A DNA stretch of 64,000 nucleotides from NCBI GenBank assembly GCA_936432065.2, contig OW386286.2, forward strand, positions 113,547,519 through 113,611,518, given 5' to 3'. This document shows positions 1 to 11,009 of this stretch, piece after piece (the stretch's first letter is position 1; every line of letters begins with the position of its first letter). The notes beneath the pieces are model-generated. The model saw nothing but the letters and a program-made list of their open reading frames with translations, searched no databases and had not been told where the DNA came from. The translations under genes were made by a program, and so were the position numbers. The DNA comes from Rutpela maculata. Lineage: Eukaryota > Arthropoda > Insecta > Coleoptera > Cerambycidae.

Positions 1-620
1 TACTTCCACATCCAGTAGAAGTATAGTAACGACAAAAAAAATTTTAAAAATTTTTATTGTTCAAATGGGCTTAGAATGTCACGAAACGTCGAGATTTTAA
101 GTTTGAGCGAAAAAAAAATTTCTGTCTGTCGGTCTGTCTGTAACTTTTTTTATGCGCACGTTTACTCTGGAACCGTTTGAGATATTGACTTGAAATTTGT
201 ACTTTAATGAGATCTAGAACTAAATTATATTTTCATCTTGTTCTGTCGAAGGGTTGGGGGGTAAATTGGGGTAAATTTGGGGAAAATAGGTAAATCAAGC
301 AGGTAAGAGTCCATAAAATTCGTATTTAGTATATACAAGAGAAGCTGACGTCTCAAAAAAAATTTTGGCATTAGCCACCCCCACCCCATTATTAAAGGGG
401 ATGAAAAAAAATGTGATTTAGGGTGTGTACAAGAACCAGAAACCTCGAAATGTTTTTTTACTTCATCCCCTCCCACTACCACCCCCCACCCCGCTGCCGA
501 TTTCAAATATTATATTATTAAAGTTCCATAAACAATTATTTCTACATACAAAATTTTTTCGTTGTGAGTGACTTAGATAAAAAATCGGATGCGGAAGTAG
601 TGATTCCTTGGGCAGCGGTT
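1..620 (-). mobile_element. Helentron-like non-autonomous element, family A, copy 1
   Basis: Non-coding repeat seen eight times in the window. Read on the - strand it begins AACCGCTGCC, has an inner motif close to ACTTCCACATCCAG about 22 bases in, runs through poly-C/G tracts and a GTCT-type microsatellite (about 121-140), and ends in a hairpin (stem ACTTCCAC, here with one mismatch) at the first bases of the window. The hairpin's 3' arm is the inverse of the inner motif, giving an asymmetric inverted repeat plus terminal hairpin. That is the architecture described for Helentron-associated elements such as Drosophila DINE-1. No transposase is encoded. The short open frames in it are spurious. 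The family assignment is structural inference. Confidence 0.7.
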
Positions 621-983
621 TTTAACATTTAATTGAAATATTGGAAATATGCAAGTTTTAAAACTTTTTGCAACAAATTAATTAAATCTTCTTGAAAGTT
701 TCACCACTATTAATAATTGTCAAATGGTGGATGAAATAAAAAATATATACAAACCCGACATGTTTTAATTTATTTTATATTTCTTCTTTATAATTCTACG
801 AGTATATAATGAAATTTGCTTGAACCCGTCGTCACAAATAATACCGACATTTACCTGTTAACATACATAATTTAAAAAATACTGACATATCAAAGCGACT
901 GATAGTAATGAAAGATAAACCTAGAAACCTAGAGCAGAGATTCGAAGAAGAAAATTATTAGTACATAATAGAAAAGGTAAATA
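621..983. other. AT-rich intergenic or intronic sequence, nothing recognised
   Basis: No open frame with recognisable motifs and no repeat shared with the rest of the window was seen. Confidence 0.5.
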
Positions 984-1170
984 CGGAAGCGTACTGAGGT
1001 CACGGCGGAAAAAAAACTAAATTGAAATTTCGACTTATCTTGAAATTTCAACTTAGTAGGTTGAAATTTTGACTTATTAAATTGAAATGTTGACTTATTA
1101 AATTGAAATTTCAAGATAAGTCTAAATTTCAACTTAATTTTTTTTTCGCCGTGGCCTCAGTACGCTTCCG
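984..1170. mobile_element. Palindromic MITE flanked by TA
   Basis: 187-bp near-palindrome. The ends are CGGAAGCGTACTGAGG at 984 and its reverse complement ending at 1170, each bordered by TA (982-983, 1171-1172). The interior is a short tandem array of a TTGAAATTT-type motif that also folds on itself. A TA target duplication and foldback form fit a Tc1/mariner-type MITE. Confidence 0.65.
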
Positions 1171-1403
1171 TAGGTGAACATTTTGTTTTTCAAAAAAAAA
1201 AAAATATTAACTGTATAGGCAGTAAATATAAACATTGTACTCTATTGATATTTTCATGTAATTGTTGAACATTTTATAAGATACTTATAGTTTAATTTTA
1301 ATTACCTCCTGATGATGCCAGCGTGGCTGGTATAATACTCGTCATAACACTATACAGTATTTTTGTTCTTGTCGAATCTTATCAAACTCTGCTAAAGTAT
1401 ATT

Positions 1404-2092
1404 TTACTTCCACATCCAGTGGAAGTATAGTAACGACAAAAAAATTTAAAAAAATTTTTATTATTCAAATAGGCTTAAAATGTCATGAAACGTCGAGATT
1501 TTAAGTTTGAGCGAAAAAAAAATTTCTGTCTGTCGGTCCAAATTGGGATAAATAGGTAAATCAAGCAGGTCGGTCTGTCTGTAACTTTTTTTTGTGCGTT
1601 TACTCTGGAACCGTTTAAGATATTGACTTGAAATTTGGTACACGTATGTACTTTAACGAGATCTGGAACTATATTATATTTTCATGTTGTTCCGACGAAG
1701 GGTTGGGGGGTAAATTGGGGTAAATGGGTAAATCAAGCAAGTAAGAGTCGATAAAATTGGTATTTAGTATATACAGGAGAAGCTAGGGTCTCAAAAAAAT
1801 TTTTGGCATTAGCCACCCCCATTACCACCCCCACATCCTTATTAAAGGGGATGAAAAAAAATTGTGATTTGGTGTATGTACGAGAACCAGAAACCTCGAA
1901 ATATTTTTTTACTTCATCCATCCTATCACCACCGCCACCCCACTACCGATGTGGGGTATCGTTTTATGGGTTTTTGGGGTAGAGGATATTAAAGTTCCAT
2001 AAACAACTATTTCCACATACAAAGTTTTTTCGTTGTGAGTGACTTGGATAAAGAATCTGGATGTAGAAGTAGTGTTTCCTTGTTCAGCGGTT
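1404..2092 (-). mobile_element. Helentron-like non-autonomous element, family A, copy 2
   Basis: Full-length copy of the same family as 1-620. The terminal hairpin (8-bp stem ACTTCCAC/GTGGAAGT) starts at 1406, the GTCT microsatellite follows, and the far end has CTGGATGTAGAAGT and then GTTCAGCGGTT. A small local duplication has moved part of the leader into the microsatellite near 1540-1570. Confidence 0.7.
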
Positions 2093-2369
2093 TTTTTTAT
2101 TTTAAATGTTCCCATTATCAAATGTCTTTTTCAATTCTCTAATAAGGGTGTCCCTATTATATCTATTGCACATTTTTTCGAATTTAAATCGGCCCAGTCG
2201 TTCAAAAGATCGAAATATTGGTATTTTTAATTACCCCTAATGGTGGAGTCAAATTAAGCATCACAATAGGTGAATAAGGAATTATCTGGCTGCAGCAGTC
2301 TTATTGTTTGAATTTGTTGCCAGTATATATAACAGCAAGTGTATGTGAAGTTTTGCATTAAATCGGTCC

Positions 2370-4225
2370 CCATTGCTTGTAAAATTTTAACAATTTATTT
2401 TTAAACAGTGAAATTTTCTGCTATTTCCTTTATTATCTCCCGTCCTAGCAATCGTATCGCAATAATAAAAAGAGCCATTTGTTCGCAATAAAATTTTAAA
2501 TAAGACTAGGCCTATGAAACACTTTCTAATAATTTGTTAATTTATAAAAAAAAATGGCTTTTTTGGTTATTTAAGAAATATAACGTAATAATGAATCAAT
2601 TTTAACGAAAGTTGGTTTAACTATGCCCATTTCTGAAGTAAACGCTCGTGTCACAATATTTATTCAAACGGTTAAAAACCAATAATAATTTCGAAATTTT
2701 CATCGCGTTTAAATGCATCGACTTGTAGGACAATTTATTTTTAAAGATGTAGGTTTTTAAAGAAAAAGAAAAAAAATCTTCATTTAAACTATTTTTTTGA
2801 AATTTGTTTATAATTTTCAAAATTATAGTTATAAACAAATTCAAATAATCCTGTGGATTTTTTAAAAAACTAAAAACGCAAACGAATAACGAAAATAGAT
2901 GAAACATTTAACATTTTTCTAAAAAAATAATTATCTACTTGCATTTGGGGCCAGGATACGTCAGTTTTTGTAACTAGGTCGCTTATAGATAAACAAATTA
3001 ATATTTCTTCTTAAAATTGGGACCTGTTATGCTTTCAATACCTATATTTTTGTCTGATCTAGTTGAAAACAAACCAGAAGCACAATTTTTAAAAAATAAT
3101 GTATAGAGGCCCGAAAGTCGGGTCTTTGGAACTTATGTTAGAGATCCGATAATTGTCAATTAGCTCTAAACGTTATATTACTGTTTTTCAAATTAGACTT
3201 TAGTACTTTAGACGATAGCACTTTTTACCAGAATGCGCACGTCTAGGGTTCAACTCCTGACCGCGAATATTGTTTTTTTTTATTGTATCGGTGATATTAA
3301 AAGTTTTACAAAGCTGTGTCCATGGACATAAGGATATTCGTTCAGATTAAATTGGTTCCTCCTTTTCGCGACAAAAATTAAGAAAATTATAAAAAAGAAA
3401 TGTGGTTCATGTTCTCATAACCGTTCTATTCAATGTTATTTCAAAAATTGTAATTTTAGATTATTTTCAAATATCAGAGACAAAGATGTAAGCTTTGAAA
3501 AACAACCACTCCAAATTTCAAAAAGAAATATTTTTTTGGTTTATTTATAAGTGACTTTAATGCAAAAACTGACGTATCTCGACTCTCGACCTCAAATGCA
3601 AGCAGACCATTATTTTTTTTTTTTAAGAAATGCTATATATTTCACGTATTTTCATAATTCGTTTGCCGCTTTTAGTTTTATAAAAAAGATCACAGGGTTA
3701 TTTGAAATTGTTTACAACTACAATTTTGAAAATTATAAACAAATTTCAAATAAACGGTTTAAATGAAGATATAATTTTTTTCTTAATTCCATTGCAAAAA
3801 ACATACAAAAATCTATATTTTGAAAAAAAAAAAAAATTTCTTCTACGAGTCGATGCCCTTAAGCAGTAAGCAATGGAAATTTCGAATTTATTATTGACTT
3901 TTAGCCGTTTGAAAACATATTTTAGGTTAAAATTTCGCACGAGAGTTTAATTCAATAAAGGACTTTCATTAAAATTGATTCATTATTACGTTGTTTCTTA
4001 AATAGCCAAAAAAAGTACTCTTTTGTGATTTTTATTTATTTATTTTTAAATTAACAAATTATCAGAAAGATTTTTCATAGACCTAGTCCTATTCAAAACT
4101 CATTGCCAACAATTCAGTATTTTTATTTTTGTGACACGATTACTAGGATCAGAGATAAAAGGATAATAGCAGAAAATTTCACTGTTGAAAAATAAATTTT
4201 TAAAATTATACAAGAAACAAAACTG
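2370..4225. mobile_element. Large foldback element FB-1
   Basis: Two inverted arms of roughly 560-620 bp (about 2370-2945 and 3585-4225) surround a loop. They match as diverged reverse complements, for example CAGTGAAATTTTCTGC at 2407 against GCAGAAAATTTCACTG near 4170. A copy of the right arm recurs at about 24865-25590. No transposase is visible; open frames in the arms have no recognisable motif. The loop carries a tRNA-like module at about 3185-3280. Confidence 0.6.
3185..3280 (+). repeat. tRNA-like module with B box and T tract
   Basis: GGTTCAACTCC at 3247-3257 matches the Pol III B-box consensus and is followed within 25 bases by a T9 run. The upstream A-box is weak. It sits in the loop of FB-1. 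Probably a decayed SINE head or tRNA pseudogene rather than a tRNA gene, because the arms do not pair cleanly. Confidence 0.35.
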
Positions 4226-4343
4226 CCTATAGCACTTCTACATAAAACAAATTAAAACAATAAAATAGCTACAGCCAAACAGTTCCATTCAAAATTTACA
4301 AGCGATTTAATACTAAAGACTAATATTTTATGAAATTGTAAGC

Positions 4344-4696
4344 AATCAAAAAAAAAATTTTTTTTGAGAACTTGACTTTTCGTACATACCCTAAAACCCA
4401 ATTTTATAGACTCTTGCTTGCTTTACCTATCTACCCCCCCTTTTACCCCCCAACCCTTCAACGGAATAAGATCAACACATAATCTATTTCCAGATCTCGT
4501 TGTAATACACAAGTATACCAAATTTTGAGTCAACATCATGAACGGATCGAATCGTTTGCACAAAAACAAATTGCAGACGGAATTTTTTTTCGTTCAAGCT
4601 GAAAATATCGATGTTTCATGACATTCTAAGCCTATTTAAAAAAAATATATTTTTTTTACCGTTACTATCCACTAAACTACGTGGATGTGGAAGTAA
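4344..4696 (+). mobile_element. Helentron-like family A, 5'-truncated copy 3
   Basis: The hairpin-end half of family A in + orientation, with the pyrimidine tract, the CGATGTTTCATGACATTCTAAG block and a degenerate terminal hairpin (GTGGATGTGGAAGT). The start end is missing and the repeat begins inside a poly-A/T run near 4344. Confidence 0.6.
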
Positions 4697-5522
4697 TACC
4701 AGCAGTCGTCATGGATAATTCCTATCTATCCTTATAATACGTAAAACGTCATTCTGCATAATTATTGTTTAATGTCCCGATATTTCTCCATGAAAATTTT
4801 AGCACCACAATTAATAAAAATGAGGAATATCATTAATTATGAATGCAAAAAAGCACAAACCTAATTTAGGGACATGGAAACATTAATTTAGTACAACAAA
4901 TGGACAAATTATTTTATACTCGATTTTATATTTTGTTCTTATTATAATTTTTCTCTTTTGATTTGAATACTTCTTTTATCGCTCTATTTGAAATTATGTA
5001 TTACAATTCAAAAAACATTTTAAGATGTTTAAGATGCTACTATTTTGCTTTCATAGCACTGTACCACATAATTTATAATTCTTAGAACGTATATACAAAT
5101 TTTTGAGTTTAGAAAAATTATTCGAATATGAAGAGAGAACTTTCATTCAACGATTGTGACTTCATAAAGAAAGATTTAAGAGGAAATAAGAATCAAATGC
5201 TATCGAGCCACTGCAACGATGCCAAATATCGGGCTATATAACGAGCGATGGATATCAACTGTATAAGAGTCTTGGATATACAGGAACAGCGCCGCCTGAC
5301 TCAGAAGTGCTGAACTAAAAGTGTATCTCGGAACATGAAAATATGACTTTTTGAAGCCCACCTCAAAATTTTGTAGGGAGGAAACTAACATGATTTGTGA
5401 CCATTTAGTGATGATATACACGGGGGTACGTTGATGAGCCCGACCCCGGGCTGCACAGGGTCAAATCGGGCTGCACTACAACCGTTCAGTATATGAAACG
5501 GGCCTATATATGACCGTGCATA

Positions 5523-5524
<2 letters not shown>
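4697..5524. other. Unannotated stretch
   Basis: No gene recognised. A locally GC-richer patch near 5430-5480 (GACCCCGGGCTGCACAGG) has no assignable function. Confidence 0.4.

Positions 5525-5559
<35 letters not shown>
5525..5559. repeat. (TA)n microsatellite
   Basis: Uninterrupted TA dinucleotide run of about 35 bases. Confidence 0.9.
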
Positions 5560-5560
<1 letters not shown>

Positions 5561-5561
<1 letters not shown>

Positions 5562-5960
5562 AAAATACTTAAATAATCATTTATTTACACACCACACTTT
5601 TTTTAATTTAATATGAAATAATCTACTGTCTGTATTAACGTGACCCGAGTAAGGTACCAATATACATTTTCAATATATATATTTTTTTTGCCATAAAATG
5701 CTAGGAATCCTATTATGTAATTCAATACTTCGTCAGTATTAGCTAGAAGAGTAGTTGTTTTCATTGGTTCTCCAATAATGAGTGTTTTGAAGTATTTACC
5801 TAACTAGTATATTAATGTGCCCAGATTAGGGCAACAATAAACAGAAAGTAGGTAATTTCATAATAGATATTAAAGTGTGCAAGTTGTAATTTGCTTAATA
5901 TACCTAAATAATATTCTATAATCATGATGAAAGCAAATAAATAAAAAATAATTAATTTCA
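5561..5960 (+). repeat. Dispersed copy of the 238-bp hammerhead-associated repeat
   Basis: Diverged copy of the unit found in tandem at 49340-51085. It shares ATTCAATACTTCGTCAGTAT, the AGAAGAGTAGTTGTTTT block and the CCCAGATTAGGGCAACAAT block. No hammerhead core was found in this copy, so it looks like a solo or truncated unit. Confidence 0.65.
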
Positions 5961-6234
5961 TATTCATTCTTTTGAATGATATCCACAATCACTGTATCTC
6001 CACTTTCATCATGTTTCGTGAAGCGATAAAAAGTTAAAAAACATTTAAAATATTTTCAAAGTACATTTTTAGTATACTTACTTAGCACACTTTTGAAAAA
6101 GTATAATATATTTTTTTCCTGAATCAAAAATATACTTTTATTTTCGATACACTTTTCCATGACCATAATATACTTTCACTCTCATGGCCTAGACATAAAC
6201 ATATTTTTCTAAGTGAAAAATTATAGAATATATA

Positions 6235-6927
6235 CAGTGTGTCCCCGGATTGTGTTTGCGATAGGTGTAAAATACCAAAAAAAAAAATTAGTACGGCTTT
6301 CATTTTCTGCAGTCTCGGTTTGCTTGACATAAAATGGATTTTTACCAAATTTCAGTTCAAATTTCTAACTCGCGGAGTTAATCTAAGAAGAAAATAAAAG
6401 AAAATAAATCATTGTAGGTAAACTGTCTAAATTCTATGGAAAAGTTCTATTTGGATAAAATATTTGGCATTGAAAGTTAGAGCCATATGCCAACTCTCAT
6501 TGCGTTTGAACAAAAAATAATAATAATAATATCTCCTGAAGAATTTAGAAGTTACAAAGAATTAAAAAATGGGTGGAATTATGTAGTAATTTAGGTGGGG
6601 AACTATTTGAATAGGTTTCTAGTTGAATTCGTTGAATTGTTAATAGCGTGTTAAAAAATAAAAAGCTATTTACTTTAAGTAGTATTTTTTTTTTGTTCAA
6701 ATGCAAGGAAAGTTGGCATATTTCTCTAACTTTCAATGCCAAATATTTTATCCAAATAGAATTTTTCCGTAAAATTAACAGAAAGACCAGTTTACGTACA
6801 ATGATTTATTTTCTTCTTAGATTAACTCATTTTACGTCAAGCAGACCGAGACTGCAGAAAATGAAAGCCGTACTAATTTTTTTTTGGTATTTTACACCTA
6901 TCGCAAACACAATTCGGGGACACACTG
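6235..6927. mobile_element. Foldback mariner-type MITE
   Basis: 693-bp element starting CAGTGTGTCCCCGGATTGTG and ending with the near-perfect inverse, flanked by TA on both sides (6233-6234, 6928-6929). Long inverted arms run inward through the CTGCAGTCTCGGTT region and TTTGGCATTGAAAGTTAGAG. No intact transposase. The TA duplication and the CAGTGTGTCC start support a Tc1/mariner-derived element. Confidence 0.75.
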
Positions 6928-7463
6928 TAGAACCCCTTTATTCAGAATTTAACGTTTTGGTTTTCGAATTATGGCCATGTTAAAATTACCTATTTTAAAC
7001 ATTAAATAATCAATAAATTGATAAAGAAATTAAAAAAAAAGTCATTCTTCAGTTTCTCTTTAAATTCACTTTTTCTACCATGCCATATCATTGATACTTT
7101 CGAATTTCGTAGGCCAAGAATTTTCATGAATAATATTTTGGGTCGTAAATTATTTGGGCATTAAGGATTACCTATTTTAAACATTAAATAATCAATAAAT
7201 TGATAAAGAAATTAAAAAAAAAAGTCATTCTTCAGTTTCTCTTTAAATTCACTTTTTCTACCATCCCATATCATTGATATTTTCGAATTTCGTAGGCCAA
7301 GAATTTTCATGAATAATATTTTGGGTCGTAAATTATTCGGGCATTAAGGATTACCGAATTTCAAAGTATCGATGATATGGGGTAGTACAAAAAATGAATT
7401 TAAAGAGAAAATAAAGAATGACTTTTTTTCTAAAAAAAAATTCTTTACCAATTTAGTGATTAT

Positions 7464-8175
7464 TATACTCTTCGCAAAAACGAAGAGTATATTGTATTTG
7501 ATCGGCACATTTCTAAAATCGTAAATATCGCTCGTAGAGAAAAAATTTTCATATCATTGTGTTAGTGAACGAATTCTGAACTTTCAAAATGTCTGTCTGT
7601 CCGTCAGTCACATTTCTTGTAAGCACGATAACTTAAAAAAGAAAAATCCGATTGTATTGAAAGTAAGTTAGTGTTAGCTAGAGGAAGAACCCTATTGTTT
7701 TTGAAGAAAATCGATCGGTAAATAAAAAAGTTATTAATTATTTAATTTAAAAAAAAATATTCTCTTAATTTTTGTCGCTTGTACTAAAATGGAAATCTTG
7801 CGAAATATTATTTCCATAATATATTTTTTTTGTTTATGAATTTTACTAATATATATTTCATAGAAGTACATAGTTGAAATATGTATGATTGTCGAAAGAT
7901 ATCACAGACAATCAATTTTCGTAGCAATGTGTGGTGGCGCAGTGGCTAAAGCAACACAATCCAAAGGTCCCGTGTTCAAATCCCACACAGGTTGGATATT
8001 TTTTTTTCATTTTTTTTTTATATAATTTTTTCACAACAAAGATGGTATCACAAAATTTAGGATGTCCAAAAACTAACATTATTTACAAGAAAACTGCGAA
8101 GAGTATACTATAGAATGTGTAACAATTATATATAAAAAGCTCAGTAAATTGGCGAAGAGTACGTTTTTAGCTTGT
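7464..8175 (-). mobile_element. Helentron-like non-autonomous element, family B
   Basis: 712-bp insert in the right arm of FB-2. One end is an 11-bp hairpin (TATACTCTTCG, loop, inverse; 7464-7491). The other carries the same motif (TACTCTTCGC in inverse, about 8152-8162) set 12 bases inside the border. A GTCT microsatellite lies at 7591-7609, about 100 bases from the hairpin. Hairpin plus asymmetric inverted repeat plus microsatellite repeats the plan of family A, though the end sequences are unrelated. The matching left arm of FB-2 supplies an uninterrupted version of the target. Confidence 0.65.
7930..8007 (+). repeat. tRNA-like module inside family B element
   Basis: TGGCGCAGTGG at 7935-7945 matches the A box and GTTCAAATCC at 7974-7983 matches the B box, at tRNA-like spacing. 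A long T run (7999-8007) follows, as expected of a Pol III terminator. T-arm pairing is partial, so this is called tRNA-derived, not a functional tRNA gene. Confidence 0.5.
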
Positions 8176-8255
8176 TTAATGTTTAAAATAGGTAATTTTA
8201 AGGGGGCCGTAATTCGAAAACCAAAACAAAATGTTAAATTCTGAATTTCTTCAGC

Positions 8256-9498
8256 ATGCTGACCAATAATATTGCATTAGTTTTCAACAAGAAAATGCCC
8301 ATGACTTCTCGAAAAATCGACCTTTTTTTCTTTAATAAAAATGCACGCCAATGACTGAAATAAGTTTTGTTTTACTCAAAAAGCATATAGTAAAGGCCTT
8401 TGAAACCGATCCAAATTTGGTTGAAATTGGATGACCAATAACTGAGTTACGAAGGTGTGTCCACTTGAAATGGATCACACTGTATATGAAGAAAAGTTAT
8501 ATGTATTTCATTATAAATGTCATGATATATATCGTGATATATATCATCGAACTCTGATTACTGGTATTTTACTATCGCAGCAATTTCAAGTTTTCTTATT
8601 TTTTATCCACCCTGTGCGTTATATCGACATTCCAACTATAGAGTACTTTTCAGTATAAGCAAAACTTTTTATAAAGAATGACTCTTAATATCATATTTTA
8701 GTTCTTATTAAAATTATTACTTATTATAGATTTTTTTATACTAAAAATTGATTTGTTGTGGGAAAAAATGCAAAGAAAATACCCAGAGACACTTTTAGGA
8801 AAATATTCATTTCCTCGGAATGGTTAATATATAATATATTTATTTAAAAACAATAGACATCTTCTTGGACAGCTTTAAAGAAAATCGAATTTCACAACAA
8901 CGATTTCACAAACGATAGAAAAGTATTCGAATACAAGATATTTTTTAAAGTAAAGTATCCGTATCTTGTACCTGGTATTCGAATACATTTGATGCATCCA
9001 TATCCGGTATTCGAATACCATAAGTGTGTCAGACCCAGCTCTGCTAAAGGGGGGAGGTATTTGACTGAGCTAATCGGAGGTAAAAACATTAAATAAAATG
9101 CCCAACTAAGTTGTATTTCTTTAGTTTAGATCAATTTACCAGTAGAAAGAAGCACCTAATAAGTTGGTGTTTTAGCACCTGAAGTTATAGAAACTTGAGA
9201 GATAGATAAAAAAATGTCGCTGTCGTATCATGTGACACATGTCAAGTGTCATCTCAATTTGTTAAGAAATAAAAAATGGCTGCCGGAAAATGATCTTGTT
9301 GACATCTGGTAGATTGTTCCATTGTTGATAGTAATGATACATGTTGACATTGATTGTGTATTTGATGCCATAAGAAAGCTGTTATCATTGTGTGGTTTAA
9401 AGTAAAAAAAAAAGTAGTGTAACTTTTCACAATGAATGCCATTTTAAAAATAATAACTCTTTTTCTACTGTAGTATTATTATTTCTTTTTTTTATTAG
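8256..9498. other. Intronic sequence upstream of HIRA exon
   Basis: No gene recognised. Holds three copies of the palindrome GTATTCGAATAC (8923-8934, 8975-8986, 9007-9018). Confidence 0.5.
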
Positions 9499-9746
9499 GG
9501 TTCAACTATCTAATCCACTAGATCCGGTCAGTGGAACAAGTGGAAGATTAACGAGACGTGTTCCATCTAACTTACCATTAGCATCTTTACAACGTTCTAT
9601 GCCGATGCACCGAAATATAGACACATTACCCCCAGGTGTTACTCTAAGCTTTCTTGAATCCCAAATCACTGCCACTAGTGTACTACAATCTGCTGCTGAA
9701 TACAGACATTGGTTGATAGCAACTGTAAACCATTTACTTGATAAAG
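9499..9746 (+). CDS. HIRA: HIRA-like histone chaperone, internal exon (third from last)
   Basis: HIRA is a nuclear WD-repeat chaperone that deposits histone H3.3 independently of replication. This exon encodes about 82 residues of the C-terminal conserved (TUP1-like) region. Visible blocks include TSGRLTRRVP, NLPLASLQRS, PPGVTLSFLESQ and SAAEYRHWL. The exon follows a pyrimidine tract and AG at 9497-9498. It ends before a GT at 9747, leaving a phase-1 base that joins the next exon as glycine. An ATG inside it is not a start: the frame stays open from the acceptor. The N-terminal WD repeats are not in this window. The identification is by pattern and is strengthened by the two downstream exons; which HIRA homologue it is cannot be stated. 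Confidence 0.8.
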
Positions 9747-9762
9747 GTATTGGAAATAATAA

Positions 9763-10346
9763 CACAGGCCCACAAAAAAGAAAAGTTGTCTGCGCTGGGG
9801 TATTGACCATACCTATCCCTTGTATTTTGACCTGCTGAACACGAATCTGACCTTAATTTTTCCCCTATACGTCAAGTTTTTTTTTTAAAGCAAAAAAGTC
9901 TAATATTTATATATTTATTTGCTGTTAACAGAAAAACCTGACGTGCTGGGGAAAAACTAAGATCAGATTCGTGTTCAGCGGCTCAAAATGCAAGGGATAG
10001 GTGTGGTCAGTACCCCCGCGCACATGACTTTTTTTGTGTGGGATTGTGCCACACTGAGTGTGGCACAGTGGCAACAAAAAAAAGTGGTCTGCGTGAGGGT
10101 ACTGACCACACCTATCCCTTGTATTTTGAGCCGCTGAATACGAATCTGATCTTAGTTTTTTCCCAACACGTCCGGTTTTTTTTTAACAGCAAAAAAAGTC
10201 TGTTGAATCGTAATATTTATATATTTATTTGCTGTTAAAAAAAAGCCTAACGTCCTGAGGAAAAACTAAGGTCAGATTCGTGTTCAGCGGCTCGAAATAC
10301 AAGGGATAGGTATGGTCGCAGACAACTTTTTTTTTGTGGGCCTGTG
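9763..10346. mobile_element. Harbinger-like MITE made of two tandem hairpins
   Basis: 584-bp element in the 638-bp HIRA intron. Ends are CACAGGCCCAC and its inverse, flanked by TAA on both sides (9760-9762, 10347-10349), a 3-bp duplication of the PIF/Harbinger TWA type. Inside are two consecutive hairpins of about 240 bp, each with arms carrying ACCTATCCCTTGTATTTTG and its inverse. They are separated by a perfect small hairpin, TGTGCCACACT/AGTGTGGCACA. It nearly fills the intron. Confidence 0.75.
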
Positions 10347-10384
10347 TAATTACTTAAACATTTTTGAGAAATATTTCATTTCAG

Positions 10385-10473
10385 GTCCTGAATGTAGATT
10401 AAGACTAATACTGGATGATTTAATGGGTCCTAATCATGACTCGGCAAAAAAAACGAAATTAGATAATAATATG
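10385..10473 (+). CDS. HIRA: HIRA-like histone chaperone, penultimate exon
   Basis: 89-base exon with acceptor TTTCATTTCAG before 10385 and donor GTAAGA from 10474. With the phase-1 base of the previous exon it encodes about 30 residues including GPECRLRLILDDLMGP, the short conserved helix after the SFLESQ region in HIRA C-termini, and ends in phase 0. The next in-phase exon lies 16.3 kb downstream. The open frame running on past the donor is intronic read-through. Confidence 0.8.
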
Positions 10474-11009
10474 GTAAGAATAATTATTTATGTAAATGTG
10501 ACTATTGAATCCTTCAATCGGGTATGAAATTAAATGCACTGATGATAGTCGAATAACACTCCACTTTTTTCAATGATTGTTTGGAGGGGGGGGATTTTTG
10601 TTCTGGAAATGCAACGTGTATGTTATCAGGAAGTTACAGTAAAGTTTTGTTTAATTTTGAAGGTGGGCATTTCTTGGAAATTAAGTTTTAAAAACGGGTT
10701 TTTGTCTTATTTTCTTTTAATAACTCGGGCTCTGTGCATCAAATTGGGTCAAACTAAAAAATCAAAATGTTTGTAAATAAACTATGAATAAAACTGCATA
10801 GGTCCAAATTTGATCTGCCATTTTGTTTTTTTGTAAAAAAATAAAAACTATGAAAATTTCTAACTTTATATTAAGCAAAATTAAAGAAATAATTAACCTT
10901 TTTTAATAAAACTTTGTGAAATTATAGGTCATACACTGCTGTCCTTAGCAAAAGCATCCTTTTCTTAGTTCTGAGATATTTAAAGTTTAAGTTTTTTAAC
11001 TGTTCTTAG

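Larger units (their letters stand above)
6941..8255. mobile_element. Foldback element FB-2 with internal tandem duplication
   Basis: Inverted arms: TTCAGAATTTAACGTTTTGG at about 6941 pairs with the inverse ending near 8248. The left arm contains a tandem duplication of about 182 bp (6985-7166 and 7167-7349, nearly identical). The right arm is interrupted by a second Helentron-like element (7464-8175). No coding capacity recognised. Confidence 0.65.

Noticed and set aside
121..150. GTCT/GACA repeats as a CRISPR-like or regulatory array
   Set aside because: Simple microsatellite at a fixed place within a repeated element, without spacers.
5430..5480. GTTGATGAG followed by a GC-rich hairpin as a ribozyme
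   Set aside because: It lacks the CTGATGA and GAA core; no second half found.
7930..7995. A functional tRNA gene
   Set aside because: A and B boxes are good, but the acceptor and T arms do not pair well and the sequence sits inside a mobile element.
9599..9838. Separate small gene starting at ATG 9599
   Set aside because: The frame is open upstream to a splice acceptor and its end is intronic MITE sequence; the coding part is a HIRA exon ending at 9746.
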